The position numbers were made by a program, and so were the translations under genes. A stretch of DNA of 64,000 nt from Butyrivibrio sp. INlla21 (GTDB taxonomy: Bacteria; Bacillota; Clostridia; Lachnospirales; Lachnospiraceae): positions 155,308 to 219,307 of the forward strand of contig NZ_FPCC01000004.1 in the NCBI RefSeq assembly GCF_900116875.1, read 5' to 3'. The notes beneath the pieces were generated by a model. It searched no databases. It had not been told where the DNA came from and worked only from the letters and a program-made list of their open reading frames with translations. Of the stretch, positions 44,770 to 53,459 are shown piece after piece (positions within the stretch are counted from its first letter, which is position 1; each line of letters starts with the position of its first letter).

Positions 44770-45924
44770 TTACTTAAGATCATCCTCTGTGTAGTATCCG
44801 GACTCGATAAGAAGCTTCTCATAGCTGTCCTTATCAGCGAATACAGGCTCGCAAAGGTATGAAGGAATAACTGCAACACCGTTGTCGTATGTTTCCTTAT
44901 CATTTACAGGAGCCTCGCCGCCCTTCATGATAGCATCAACCATCTTTACAGTCTGAGCTGCAAGATCACGAGTATCCTTGAAGATTGACATAGACTGCTT
45001 GCCCTCGATCATAAGCTTAACGTTGGGCTTATCGCAATCCTGACCTGTAACGATAGGCCACTCACCTGTGTAGTTAGCCTTAAGTGAGTTGATTACACCA
45101 AGTGCTGTAGAGTCATTTGAGCAAAGAACTGCATCAAGCTTTGTGCCGTCAGCGTAGTTAGCTGAGATGATAGCATCCATTCTTGACTGAGCATTCTCTG
45201 TAGCCCATCCCTGTGTAGCAACCTTATCGAAGTCGATCTGTCCTGACTTAACAACGAGCTTACCCTCATCGATGTAGGGCTGAAGAACTTCCATAGCACC
45301 GCCATAGAAGAATCTAGCGTTGTTGTCACCGGGATCACCTGTTACGATCTCAAGGTTGAAAGGACCAGCCTGGTTCTTAAGATCAAGCTTCTCTTCGATG
45401 TACTGACCCTGCTTTGTTCCAACAAGCTTGTTGTCGAATGTAGCATAGTAAGTAACAGCATCAGAGTTCATGATCAGACGATCGTAAGCGATAACAGGAA
45501 TGTTAGCTTCCTTAGCCTGCTGAAGAACTGTTCCGAGTGAATCACCTTCGATAGCAGCGATAACAAGAACCTGGCAGCCTGAGCTGATCATGTTCTCGAT
45601 CTGAGAAACCTGTGTAGGTACGTCGTTAGAAGCGTACTGAACATCAACCTCATAGCCTGCGTCCTTGAGCTGTGCTTCCATGTTAGCACCGTCCTGGTTC
45701 CATCTCTGGAGATCCTTTGTAGGCATTGATACACCAACTTTTCCGCCGGCTGCAGCTGCCTCTGCAGGAGCCTCAGCTTCTGCTGCAGGAGCTTCCTCTG
45801 CTGTCTCAGCAGGTGCCTCTGCTGCGGGTGCTTCTGTTGCAGGTGCTGCAGCTGTGCCGCATCCTACAAGTGCTGAAGTAACCATAGCAACTGAAAGAAG
45901 TGCGCCAATGATCTTTTTCTTCAT
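44770..45924 (-). CDS. chvE: ChvE-type sugar-binding lipoprotein
   Basis: A 384-aa protein: lipoprotein signal (lipobox LVGC, Cys at ~22), a long Ala/Glu/Pro-rich linker to ~60, then a periplasmic-binding domain closely like ChvE, with GVSMPTKDLQRWNQDG, VIAAIEGDSLG, IAYDRLI, YYATFDN and VVKSGQ. ChvE binds several pentoses and hexoses. It starts at 45924 with GGGAGG ten bases upstream; a longer frame to 45969 lacks support. It is the first gene of the transporter operon, with GguAB downstream. Confidence 0.93.
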   Translation of the reverse strand: MKKKIIGALLSVAMVTSALVGCGTAAAPATEAPAAEAPAETAEEAPAAEAEAPAEAAAAGGKVGVSMPTKDLQRWNQDGANMEAQLKDAGYEVDVQYASNDVPTQVSQIENMISSGCQVLVIAAIEGDSLGTVLQQAKEANIPVIAYDRLIMNSDAVTYYATFDNKLVGTKQGQYIEEKLDLKNQAGPFNLEIVTGDPGDNNARFFYGGAMEVLQPYIDEGKLVVKSGQIDFDKVATQGWATENAQSRMDAIISANYADGTKLDAVLCSNDSTALGVINSLKANYTGEWPIVTGQDCDKPNVKLMIEGKQSMSIFKDTRDLAAQTVKMVDAIMKGGEAPVNDKETYDNGVAVIPSYLCEPVFADKDSYEKLLIESGYYTEDDLK

Positions 45925-45994
45925 AACTGTTATTTCCTCCCTATGAAATATAGTTTTTTGCAGATTCATATCTGCTCTTTACAAATAACAATCT

Positions 45995-46024
45995 ATCATA
46001 AATAAAATAGGAATAATTTATGAT
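45995..46024 (-). promoter_or_regulatory. AT-rich palindrome upstream of chvE
   Basis: ATCATAAAT (45995-46003) and ATTTATGAT (46016-46024), a perfect 9-bp inverted repeat with a 12-base centre, 71-100 bases before the chvE ATG. A candidate operator for the local AraC-type regulator or a repressor. No convincing -35/-10 pair was identified. A second, shorter repeat (GCAGAT/ATCTGC) lies near 45959-45974. Confidence 0.35.
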
Positions 46025-46045
46025 GTTCTGTAAATTTTTACTATC

Positions 46046-46098
46046 AAAAAATATAGAAATCCGACTATGCTAGCATTATATTGCTGTCATAGTCGGAT
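46046..46098 (-). terminator. Terminator of the sugar-sensor operon
   Basis: A perfect 11-bp stem (ATCCGACTATG 46059-46069 with CATAGTCGGAT 46088-46098). On the minus strand a T run (A run 46046-46051) follows about seven bases after the stem. It separates the sensor operon from chvE. Confidence 0.75.
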
Positions 46099-46135
46099 AT
46101 ATTAATTTTGTGCTATGTGTGATTTTAATCTCGCG

Positions 46136-47218
46136 TTATTGCGGCATTTTGTCAGGGACAAAGCGATATACGTCCTCTTTTGAATGGAAGCCGTTCTTGA
46201 TTATAACTTCATTGATATTATCTTCCGTTACACTCTGAGGCTCAATCTTAAGATACGGAACGATAAAACTTCCGTCATCTATCTCGGATATATCAACATC
46301 GTTATCCGATAGCTCATGTGTCTGAACAAGCTCTATTGTGCTGACAGCGGCCTGTTTCGCCAACTTCTCGATCGGCTTATAAACTGTCATAAGCTGCGAA
46401 CCTTCCACTATTCTCTGGCAAGCCTCAAGATCCGCGTCCTGACCTACTACGAGCTTTCGACCCGCAAGTCTTCTCTCGGCAAGTGCGTGCACGACTCTGC
46501 TCGCAAGATCGTCATTGCCGCACATTATTGCATCTGCTTCGTTAACTATACCCGTATTGTCGGACATATATTCATATGCTATCTCAGCTTTCCAGCCGTC
46601 TGCATATATGCAATCAATAATCTCGTTATTACTGCCGTTCATGACATCTCTAAAGCCTTTTTCAACAAGAGGAACATTATTGTCGGAAGGGGAACCGCAT
46701 ATCATAATAACCTTTCCGTCGTTTAGTCCCGCGTCAACAAACGCCTGTCCCATCATGTTTCCGACTTTTTCATTGTCAAAAGAAATATAGAGGTCCACAT
46801 TCGCATTATTTATAAGCCTGTCATATGCGACCACCACAATTCCGGCATCCTTGGCTTTTTTAACGGAATCCTGAAGCGAATCGGAATCAATACATACGAC
46901 AACTATCGCATCCATTCCTTTTTTGATGAAATAATCTATCTGCTTCTTCTGCTCTTCAATATCACCGTTGGCGTTCTGCACATTAACTTCCGCACCAAGC
47001 TCCTTGGCCATGGAAACAAATACGTCTCTGTCTCTTTGCCATCTCTCTATAACAAAAGAATCAAAGCTCATTCCGATCTGTATCTTGTCTTCCTCTGTAC
47101 TTCCGGAACTCTTATTCTCGGCGGCATCTTTATTGCAGCCCAAAAGGCATACCGAGACAAGCAACATGGATAAAAATAAAGATATTGATCTCTTAGCAAT
47201 TTTTTGTCTTACCATCAT
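46136..47218 (-). CDS. Second ChvE/XylF-like sugar-binding lipoprotein
   Basis: A 360-aa lipoprotein (lipobox LLGC, Cys at ~28) with a sugar-binding domain of the same branch as ChvE: IGMSFDSFVIERWQRDRD, VVVCIDSDSLQD, VAYDRLINNANVDLYISFDN, CGSPSDNN and VGQDADLEACQ. It follows the response regulator by 4 bp and is the last gene of the sensor operon. It has no permease of its own. It could supply substrate to GguAB or modulate the sensor; I cannot decide. GGAGGG precedes the ATG. Confidence 0.87.
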   Translation of the reverse strand: MMVRQKIAKRSISLFLSMLLVSVCLLGCNKDAAENKSSGSTEEDKIQIGMSFDSFVIERWQRDRDVFVSMAKELGAEVNVQNANGDIEEQKKQIDYFIKKGMDAIVVVCIDSDSLQDSVKKAKDAGIVVVAYDRLINNANVDLYISFDNEKVGNMMGQAFVDAGLNDGKVIMICGSPSDNNVPLVEKGFRDVMNGSNNEIIDCIYADGWKAEIAYEYMSDNTGIVNEADAIMCGNDDLASRVVHALAERRLAGRKLVVGQDADLEACQRIVEGSQLMTVYKPIEKLAKQAAVSTIELVQTHELSDNDVDISEIDDGSFIVPYLKIEPQSVTEDNINEVIIKNGFHSKEDVYRFVPDKMPQ

Positions 47219-47222
47219 TACT

Positions 47223-48818
47223 TTATTTTCCCTCCTTGTACTCGGTGGGTGTGACTCCTACATTCTTTTTAAAGCTTCTGCTAAAGTAATTGGGATCGGT
47301 ATATCCGCAGGCCACACATATCTCTTTCATAGACATGTCGGAATTAAGAAGAAGCTCTTTTGCCTTATCAATCCTAATGTTTGTCAGATATTCGATAAAG
47401 TTAAGTCCGCTCTCTTCCTTAAACAGCTTACTGAAGTAATAAGGAGAGATATTTACAAAACGCGATACGTCATCCAATGATATCTCCTTGGAGAAGTTAT
47501 CGGCGATGTATATCTTCGCATTTTTAATGATGTCGTTACTCTTTTCTTCTCTTTTACTTATAACATTTCTGCAAGCTTCCGAGAGTTTATTTATAAACCA
47601 GTCTTTTAACCCATCCGCTGTCTCTATAGCCATAAGCTCCGGCAGATAATTGTCTCTTGCGGAGTATTTGTAGGTCTGGCCACCGTTCATGAATGAAAGG
47701 CGCTCTGCATAAAGCGCAAATTCAAGAACCTTTATACGCATCGACTGAAGGTCGCCGTTTCCGGCTCTTTTACACATCCAGTCGGTATACTTCTCCGCGG
47801 TAACAAGCATCTGATTGAGATCACCGTTACTTACCGCATCAAACATCGGCTTCTCCAGCTCTATCGGATAATCGTCCTCGTAGTCGCAGCCAATTACAAG
47901 GTCATCAGCATGTGCCACGGAACCCGTTGTCGCGATAAGCGCATTAAGGGCCTCTCTGTATGAATCTCCGAGTTCGCGAAGAGGTTTCACTCCGCCTATA
48001 CCTATTCTGAAAGAGATATCGGTTTTCTTCTTAAGTCCTCTTGCAAGCTCTCTTGCTCTGTCTATAAGCTCAGTTCTTTCATTGTATTCCATCTTGGAAT
48101 TATCAAAAGGGATCAGAACCGCTATCTTATTGGCCATGACATTTCCTATCTTACAGGAAAAATAGTCTTTTACCGCATCTCTTATCTCCTGATATCTGGT
48201 AGATATCTTGACCGAGCTTCCGATCGCGTTGGTCATGTGATTGCCTTCCTGCTTATCACCGCAGACGATAGCCATCATATAGCCGTAGTTTTCTCCGATT
48301 CCGAGAATGGTCTTGTAGTTGTCAAAATCCTCTTCAAAGTGCTCCTGAAGAAGGATGTCGTATATAAGTCCGTTTTCAAGGATAGGTTCTATTGTCTCGA
48401 GCTTTTCTTTTATCTTAAGCTCGTTACTTCTCTTTTCTCTCTCTCCGTCGATCTTGGCCATTGCCTTTTTAAGAACGTCAACAACCTTGGTCTTATCCAT
48501 GGGTTTGTTGATATATTCAAGTACTCCGAGCTTTATGGCCTCTTTGGCATAATCGAATTTATCATATGCGGACATGACAATAAAAACTGTTCCTGCGGAA
48601 AAGCGCTTGATCTCTCTAATTGCTTCGATACCGTTGATACCGGGCATATGAATGTCCATTACGGCAATATCCGGTCTGAATCTCTCGGCAAGCTCTATTA
48701 CGCTTCTTCCGGTCTTGGCAAACTGTACCTCGCAGTCACTTCCGAATTCCTTCTCAATTATGAATTTCATTGAATCGATAACGATACCCTCGTCATCGGC
48801 GATCATTATCCTGTACAT
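47223..48818 (-). CDS. YesN-type response regulator, long form
   Basis: A 531-aa regulator. Residues 1-120 are a receiver (ADDE, phosphoacceptor Asp55 in VMDIHMPG, Lys in YINKPMD). Residues ~430-530 form an AraC domain (ISLDDVSRFVNISPYYFSKLFKE, SRSFKKNVGVTPTEY). The ~300 residues between them (ARGLKKKTDISFRIGIGGV) have the look of the middle domain found in long YesN proteins. It likely controls the chvE-gguAB operon. GGAG precedes the ATG. Confidence 0.9.
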   Translation of the reverse strand: MYRIMIADDEGIVIDSMKFIIEKEFGSDCEVQFAKTGRSVIELAERFRPDIAVMDIHMPGINGIEAIREIKRFSAGTVFIVMSAYDKFDYAKEAIKLGVLEYINKPMDKTKVVDVLKKAMAKIDGEREKRSNELKIKEKLETIEPILENGLIYDILLQEHFEEDFDNYKTILGIGENYGYMMAIVCGDKQEGNHMTNAIGSSVKISTRYQEIRDAVKDYFSCKIGNVMANKIAVLIPFDNSKMEYNERTELIDRARELARGLKKKTDISFRIGIGGVKPLRELGDSYREALNALIATTGSVAHADDLVIGCDYEDDYPIELEKPMFDAVSNGDLNQMLVTAEKYTDWMCKRAGNGDLQSMRIKVLEFALYAERLSFMNGGQTYKYSARDNYLPELMAIETADGLKDWFINKLSEACRNVISKREEKSNDIIKNAKIYIADNFSKEISLDDVSRFVNISPYYFSKLFKEESGLNFIEYLTNIRIDKAKELLLNSDMSMKEICVACGYTDPNYFSRSFKKNVGVTPTEYKEGK

Positions 48819-48867
48819 TGAATAACTCCGTATCTTGAATTTATAACACAGCTCCTTGAAGCGGTAG

Positions 48868-50346
48868 TCATTGTGTCTCTATATAAGGAAGTCGTATTAT
48901 GACTTCGCAGCCCTGATTTTCACCCTTACTCTCTATATTAAACGAGTTACTGTTATCGGTGAAGAGACGAAGCCTTGAAATAACATTATCCATTCCGATT
49001 CCGTTATTGTCGTACTGATGCTCCTTGTGCTGCCAGCGTCCGCTCATTATCTTATCGATATCCTCTTGACTGATACCTTTTCCGTTATCAAATATGCTGA
49101 TGCAAACGCTATTGTCCTCTCTGTATACCCTGAGCGTGATCTTACCCTTATCACCCATCTCTCTGATACCGTGGTTTACGGCATTTTCAACGATCGGCTG
49201 CAAGATCATATTGGGCATCGAAACATCGAGAAGTCTTTCATCCACCTGTTTATCATAACCTATGTCGCCCGAAAAACGAACATTGAGGATTCTTATGTAG
49301 TTATCTACAAGCGTAACCTCTTCTCTTATGGTAGCTTCGGTCTTCTTGCCGTTTACGTTATATCTGAAAAAGTCAGCTACCGTCTGAACATATTCATAGG
49401 TCTTATCGGCGCCCTCCATCATGGCAAGCTGGGCTCCGGCATTGAGCGTGTTAAAAAGAAAATGCGGATTGATCTGCGCCTGCAGATATTTAAGCTGCGC
49501 ATCCTTAAGATGGGATTCCATCATCAGCTCTTTTTCCTGCATATATCTCTCTTTCTCCATACTCTCGCGAAGTTTTTCGATATACTGCTTGATACTGATG
49601 ACCATCTTATTAAAGGCATTAAGCACCGTTCCGATCTCATCGTTATAAGTAAGCTCGGGAAGCTCCGTATCGAAGTTTCCTTCCGCAACGCCGTTGGCTG
49701 AATCGGCAAGGCGTCTGAGCGGCATGATCATGGTGCTCACAAAGCTTGTGATTATAAGAATATTGCCGGCCATGACCAAAGTGATAACGATAAAGCTTAT
49801 AAACTCATAGTGTCTGAACGCCGTATTAAGTTCCGAATAATGCTTGGAGTTATTTACAAAAAGCTCAAGGTTAAGACGTGTAATGTAATTATTGATATAC
49901 TCATACATCTCTGTCGCGTTCTCATAATATGTACGGTACTCCTCAACGTTACGTCCGCGCTTTGCTTCAATGGTCTTTGATACCTCATCAAGATAGTTCT
50001 GGGACATATACTTGATGTTTCTCTCCATTCTTCCGAACGAAAACTCGGTGATCTTGTCGTCAAGCCTGTCAGTCATCATCACAAATTGCTGAGCATTATT
50101 GTAATAGCCCGTTAGTGAATCCGTTGTCTTGGCGCTTAGATACTCAGTCATCGAATCCTGAACTTTTGTAAGTGAAGTCGACAGCTCGTTAAGATTACGG
50201 TTGTCCTGGTAAACCATCTCCATCTCAACCGACATACTGTTGATACCAAGTAGCAAAAAGATGTTTACCACAAAGATAATGATATTGGCGAGCACACAAA
50301 CGCTTATGATCTTATACTGAAGAGGCTTATCAAGAAATCTATTCAT
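48868..50346 (-). CDS. YesM/LytS-type sensor histidine kinase of the sugar sensor
   Basis: A 492-aa kinase with TM1 (~14-34), an external helical region of ~150 residues, TM2 (~185-207), HAMP, a His_kinase domain (QINPHFLFNTLN) and an ATPase (QPIVENAVNHG, GIGMDNVISRL). The external part is helical, with no Cache fold, like LytS partners of XylFII. Its ATG overlaps the end of the anchored binding-protein gene by 8 bp, so the pair is coupled. Confidence 0.9.
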   Translation of the reverse strand: MNRFLDKPLQYKIISVCVLANIIIFVVNIFLLLGINSMSVEMEMVYQDNRNLNELSTSLTKVQDSMTEYLSAKTTDSLTGYYNNAQQFVMMTDRLDDKITEFSFGRMERNIKYMSQNYLDEVSKTIEAKRGRNVEEYRTYYENATEMYEYINNYITRLNLELFVNNSKHYSELNTAFRHYEFISFIVITLVMAGNILIITSFVSTMIMPLRRLADSANGVAEGNFDTELPELTYNDEIGTVLNAFNKMVISIKQYIEKLRESMEKERYMQEKELMMESHLKDAQLKYLQAQINPHFLFNTLNAGAQLAMMEGADKTYEYVQTVADFFRYNVNGKKTEATIREEVTLVDNYIRILNVRFSGDIGYDKQVDERLLDVSMPNMILQPIVENAVNHGIREMGDKGKITLRVYREDNSVCISIFDNGKGISQEDIDKIMSGRWQHKEHQYDNNGIGMDNVISRLRLFTDNSNSFNIESKGENQGCEVIIRLPYIETQ

Positions 50347-51433
50347 CCTGCTGCGCCTCCTTCATCTTAAGATAGCGCTCGACATTTTCCCTGTTTATAA
50401 GGGTAACGTCCGCAGTATAGTACTGGTTGGTATTGCCAAAGGCATAGAAATCGGAAAGCGCTTCTATGCAGTACCGGCCAAGCTGCGTAGTATCAATCTC
50501 GATAGTCGCATAGACAGTGCCTTTTTCAATCTCTCTGATTATGGCGTCAGCATCATAATAGCCGAGGATATCGGCCTCACCGACCTTATTAAAGTCAACC
50601 AGTGCCTGATATGCACAGACCGTGTTGAGCTCATTAAGGCACACTATAACATCCGGGATATCATCCGCAAGGAAAATATCTCTTATCGACTCCTCAACCG
50701 AGAATGCATTGGTATTGTCTATTGTTATTATGGAAAAAGAAAAATCGGTTCCTTCGGGTTTTCCTTGTTCAATAGCATCTTTTATGGCAGATATAAGGAC
50801 ATTATGTCCGGTCTCTTGATCATCGGAATTGACCAAAATGGCTATATCGGTCGTGGCAACTCCCTTGACCGTGCCGTCTTCGTCATACTCATTATTGTCC
50901 TTATTCTTCATGATATTGACGATCTGCTTGCCGTATTCTCGTCCGATATTGTAGCTTCCGACACCGACAAAGCTAAGTCTGTTGGAATGTGTATTATCGC
51001 TGTACAGCGTAACTACAGGGATTCCGTCTTCCTCAGCGTTGTTTATAAGTTCCGTCATCTTATCCGATTCGTTTGCGTAGACCATGATACCGTCAACCTT
51101 GGACGCTATCGCTATTTTCATAAGCTGTTCACAGGAATACTGCGTGGGAAGATTGTCTCCCAAAAGATCCACATAGATATTTTGCTCCTGGGCTGCTTCA
51201 AAAGCCCCCTTATATATCTCCTGCCAGAAGTCAGACTTATAGTTATCCGTGATCATAACGTAGTACTTGTCATACTCCTTGTCATCAGTCTGAACGTTGT
51301 ACTTAAGAATATTGAACCTAAACACAACAAGACCCACGACAATTACAAGTATCACAAAAAGAATTGTAAGTGAGAGAATAACATTAGATTTATTAAGTTT
51401 ATTTCTTATAAAACCAAGTGGCTTTTTACCCAT
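50339..51433 (-). CDS. Membrane-anchored sugar-binding protein (XylFII-like sensor)
   Basis: A binding protein of the RbsB/XylF fold (YVMITDNYKSDFWQEIYKGA, DGIMVYANES, DADAIIREIEKG). One TM anchor (about residues 16-38) follows a basic N-terminus, and there is no lipobox, so it stays in the membrane. The pairing with a LytS-type kinase (8-bp overlap) and a YesN regulator next to a CUT2 transporter is the layout of XylFII-LytS-YesN. The start is uncertain: the ATG at 51433 gives MGKKPLG; in-frame ATGs at 51442 and 51472 exist but have no ribosome binding site either. Confidence 0.83.
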   Translation of the reverse strand: MGKKPLGFIRNKLNKSNVILSLTILFVILVIVVGLVVFRFNILKYNVQTDDKEYDKYYVMITDNYKSDFWQEIYKGAFEAAQEQNIYVDLLGDNLPTQYSCEQLMKIAIASKVDGIMVYANESDKMTELINNAEEDGIPVVTLYSDNTHSNRLSFVGVGSYNIGREYGKQIVNIMKNKDNNEYDEDGTVKGVATTDIAILVNSDDQETGHNVLISAIKDAIEQGKPEGTDFSFSIITIDNTNAFSVEESIRDIFLADDIPDVIVCLNELNTVCAYQALVDFNKVGEADILGYYDADAIIREIEKGTVYATIEIDTTQLGRYCIEALSDFYAFGNTNQYYTADVTLINRENVERYLKMKEAQQDE

Positions 51434-51440
51434 ACCATAC

Positions 51441-51473
51441 ATTATAGCATTACTTTGACAGTACGTTGTCAAA
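51441..51473 (-). promoter_or_regulatory. Extended -10 promoter and palindrome before the anchored binding-protein gene
   Basis: On the minus strand TGCTATAAT (51441-51449) is a full extended -10. Upstream, TTTGACA and TGTCAAA (51454-51460, 51467-51473) form a 7-bp inverted repeat; its TTGACA is 20 bp from the -10, too far for a normal -35. Transcription would start about where the ATG at 51433 lies, giving a leaderless or near-leaderless message. Confidence 0.4.
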
Positions 51474-53132
51474 AAATAATTTTCTGTTCATCAGCCACGT
51501 ATACACTTCCCAGGCTCTATCTTCTTCATCGCCCTCATCACGGGCCCATCTTATGTCATCCATTTTCATAGAAAGAGCAATGGCTGACATTTCCTTCGGA
51601 AGATAATCGTCTATAATGTCCTCCAGAGCAGGTGAAAGCTTGTCTCTGTAAACTGCTTTCGAAGTTTCGGAGACATCTGTAAATTTACTGAGCTGTCCGT
51701 ACCAGCCGCCAAGCTCGATACTATCGTTATAGGCAAATCTTTTATCCGAATAAAAATCATCAGTCATGGACTTGTCATAGTCCCAGATCGGTCCGCCGTA
51801 AATCTTGTCATCGCCGGCAAGCTTGTACATAAAAAGGCTTCCGTCCGAATAATCCTGCAGAGCAAAGAAATCCTGCATAAGACACATGGTACTCCAGCTC
51901 TCCACATCGAGATAATCTTTGTAAGAAAGCCCCGTATCGTGATTGATCCCATCCTCGCTGTACACAGCCTTTTCGACCTGCCTCACATAATCCGCGATAT
52001 AAAAAGTCTCCTCTTTTGACGCATACTGCGGCGAATTTATCACAACGGTCTTATTCTCGGTATTAAACCAGCTGTTTACGTACTGCTCTTCCTGAGGTCT
52101 TCCCTCAAGATCAAACTCCATAAGGTAACTGCCCGTGATATCCTCGGGATCTTTATCAAGAATACTGTACTTGATCTCATACCTTGTCTTTTCATCCAGA
52201 ATCTCAGACTTTGGCACATCCGTCAGAAGTACACTGTTGGCGATCTTATTGGCATCATCAAGATTATGCTCAAAATCAACGCTTCCGCCTCTTGTGTTGA
52301 TCCTTGTGGAAAGGAGATAGAGCCCGGCATATTCCCCGTTCACATAAAGGTTCACATGCCTAAACTGCGGTGAATACTTCATCCCTATCATATCTGCTGC
52401 CTTGTAAACAATAGCATCCTTAAGATTCGAAGGATCCATATAATTAGCTATAAGCGCATATTTGGAAGACGGCGACATACCGAATAATCCAATATCATCG
52501 GATAAATTGATCCTAAGAGGTCTCTTGGGACAAGAAGCCCAGGTCGAACCACCTCTTCCGCCGGTAACGCAGTGTATCATCTTATCCTGCTGCCCTCTTG
52601 TATCCGTCGTTATCATCACGGCATTTATGAGCGCATACCTATCAGTAAAAACAGCCTCCGAATCCTCATCTGAGGTTGTAAGAAAAACAGAGTTTAAGCC
52701 ATCTGCAACGCTCACCGAAAGAAGACCCTCGCACAACACATTTTTGCGACGATCCAATAGCCTTACCTTAGCATCTTGTAACGAAATGGGAATCTCAAAA
52801 TCCGAACGATAAATATGTCCGTCAATTTCCAGATTGGTGCCCTTTGGAAGCTTACATTTATAGCTTCCCACCGTGTCCGTGGAATACGGCAAAAAGAGAT
52901 ACCACTTGTCATTTTCGGTATCTTTTCCCGATTCTGCATTATCAAGATCATAGCTTTTGCACATACAGATCTCGTTGCCAAAAGCTCTCTTTCCGTAATA
53001 TACCGCGACATTATCAAAGCTCGCGCTAAAGTTATCCTCCGTATCCTTGTCTTTATGTTCTATAAATGGCACGGATAGCAGAAGCAGCGAAATAACAAGA
53101 AAAATAAAAACTTTTATGTTTAATGCTTTCAA
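51450..53132 (-). CDS. CotH-family secreted protein kinase-like protein
   Basis: A 560-aa protein with one N-terminal hydrophobic segment (~7-23), so it is anchored or secreted. The CotH domain spans ~160-540: RGGSTWASCPKRPLRI with the nucleotide-binding Lys, NLYVNGEYAGLYLL, and the metal-binding GPIWDYDKS. CotH proteins phosphorylate spore-coat or other extracellular proteins. The start codon is TTG at 53132 with GGGGGA upstream. It lies in a same-strand run with the sugar sensor and a truncated receiver. It may work with the VTC/DUF4956 pair at the other end of the window, as these three are often linked. Confidence 0.87.
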   Translation of the reverse strand: MKALNIKVFIFLVISLLLLSVPFIEHKDKDTEDNFSASFDNVAVYYGKRAFGNEICMCKSYDLDNAESGKDTENDKWYLFLPYSTDTVGSYKCKLPKGTNLEIDGHIYRSDFEIPISLQDAKVRLLDRRKNVLCEGLLSVSVADGLNSVFLTTSDEDSEAVFTDRYALINAVMITTDTRGQQDKMIHCVTGGRGGSTWASCPKRPLRINLSDDIGLFGMSPSSKYALIANYMDPSNLKDAIVYKAADMIGMKYSPQFRHVNLYVNGEYAGLYLLSTRINTRGGSVDFEHNLDDANKIANSVLLTDVPKSEILDEKTRYEIKYSILDKDPEDITGSYLMEFDLEGRPQEEQYVNSWFNTENKTVVINSPQYASKEETFYIADYVRQVEKAVYSEDGINHDTGLSYKDYLDVESWSTMCLMQDFFALQDYSDGSLFMYKLAGDDKIYGGPIWDYDKSMTDDFYSDKRFAYNDSIELGGWYGQLSKFTDVSETSKAVYRDKLSPALEDIIDDYLPKEMSAIALSMKMDDIRWARDEGDEEDRAWEVYTWLMNRKLFFDNVLSK

Positions 53133-53164
53133 GTGTTCCCCCGACCCAACATTTTTCTTTTTTC

Positions 53165-53419
53165 TTATCTACTCATTATAAAGAACTCTTCGAGCTTATC
53201 AAGAAGCTCTCTTTTATCTATTGTTTTTAAAAGATATCCCTCCGGCTTAAGTGAAACGACACTCATTACACTGTCTTTACCTTCCCAGTCCATTCCGATG
53301 GCGTTGACATCAAAAGGTTCAAAAACGCCGGTCATTCCGGATTCATTTATCTTTTGTACGAGTACTTTAACCAGAAAGGTCTCTTTTTCCCCGATAACCA
53401 TAATACGTTTCTTTTGCAT
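53165..53419 (-). CDS. Truncated receiver-like protein, 84 aa
   Basis: A small soluble protein with a strong AAGGAG site. The start (KKRIMVIGEKETFLVKVLVQKI) and the end (KPEGYLLKTIDKRELLDKLEEF) match the first and last parts of a CheY-type receiver, including the Lys and the last helix. The middle, with the phosphoacceptor Asp and about 35 residues, is missing, and the N-terminal acidic pair is replaced by GEKE. It cannot be phosphorylated in the usual way. It may be a remnant or a docking module. It lies between the CotH and ECF-like genes. Confidence 0.6.
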   Translation of the reverse strand: MQKKRIMVIGEKETFLVKVLVQKINESGMTGVFEPFDVNAIGMDWEGKDSVMSVVSLKPEGYLLKTIDKRELLDKLEEFFIMSR

Positions 53420-53459
53420 ATGATCTCCTTGGCAATAAACGATTATATATATAATAATA

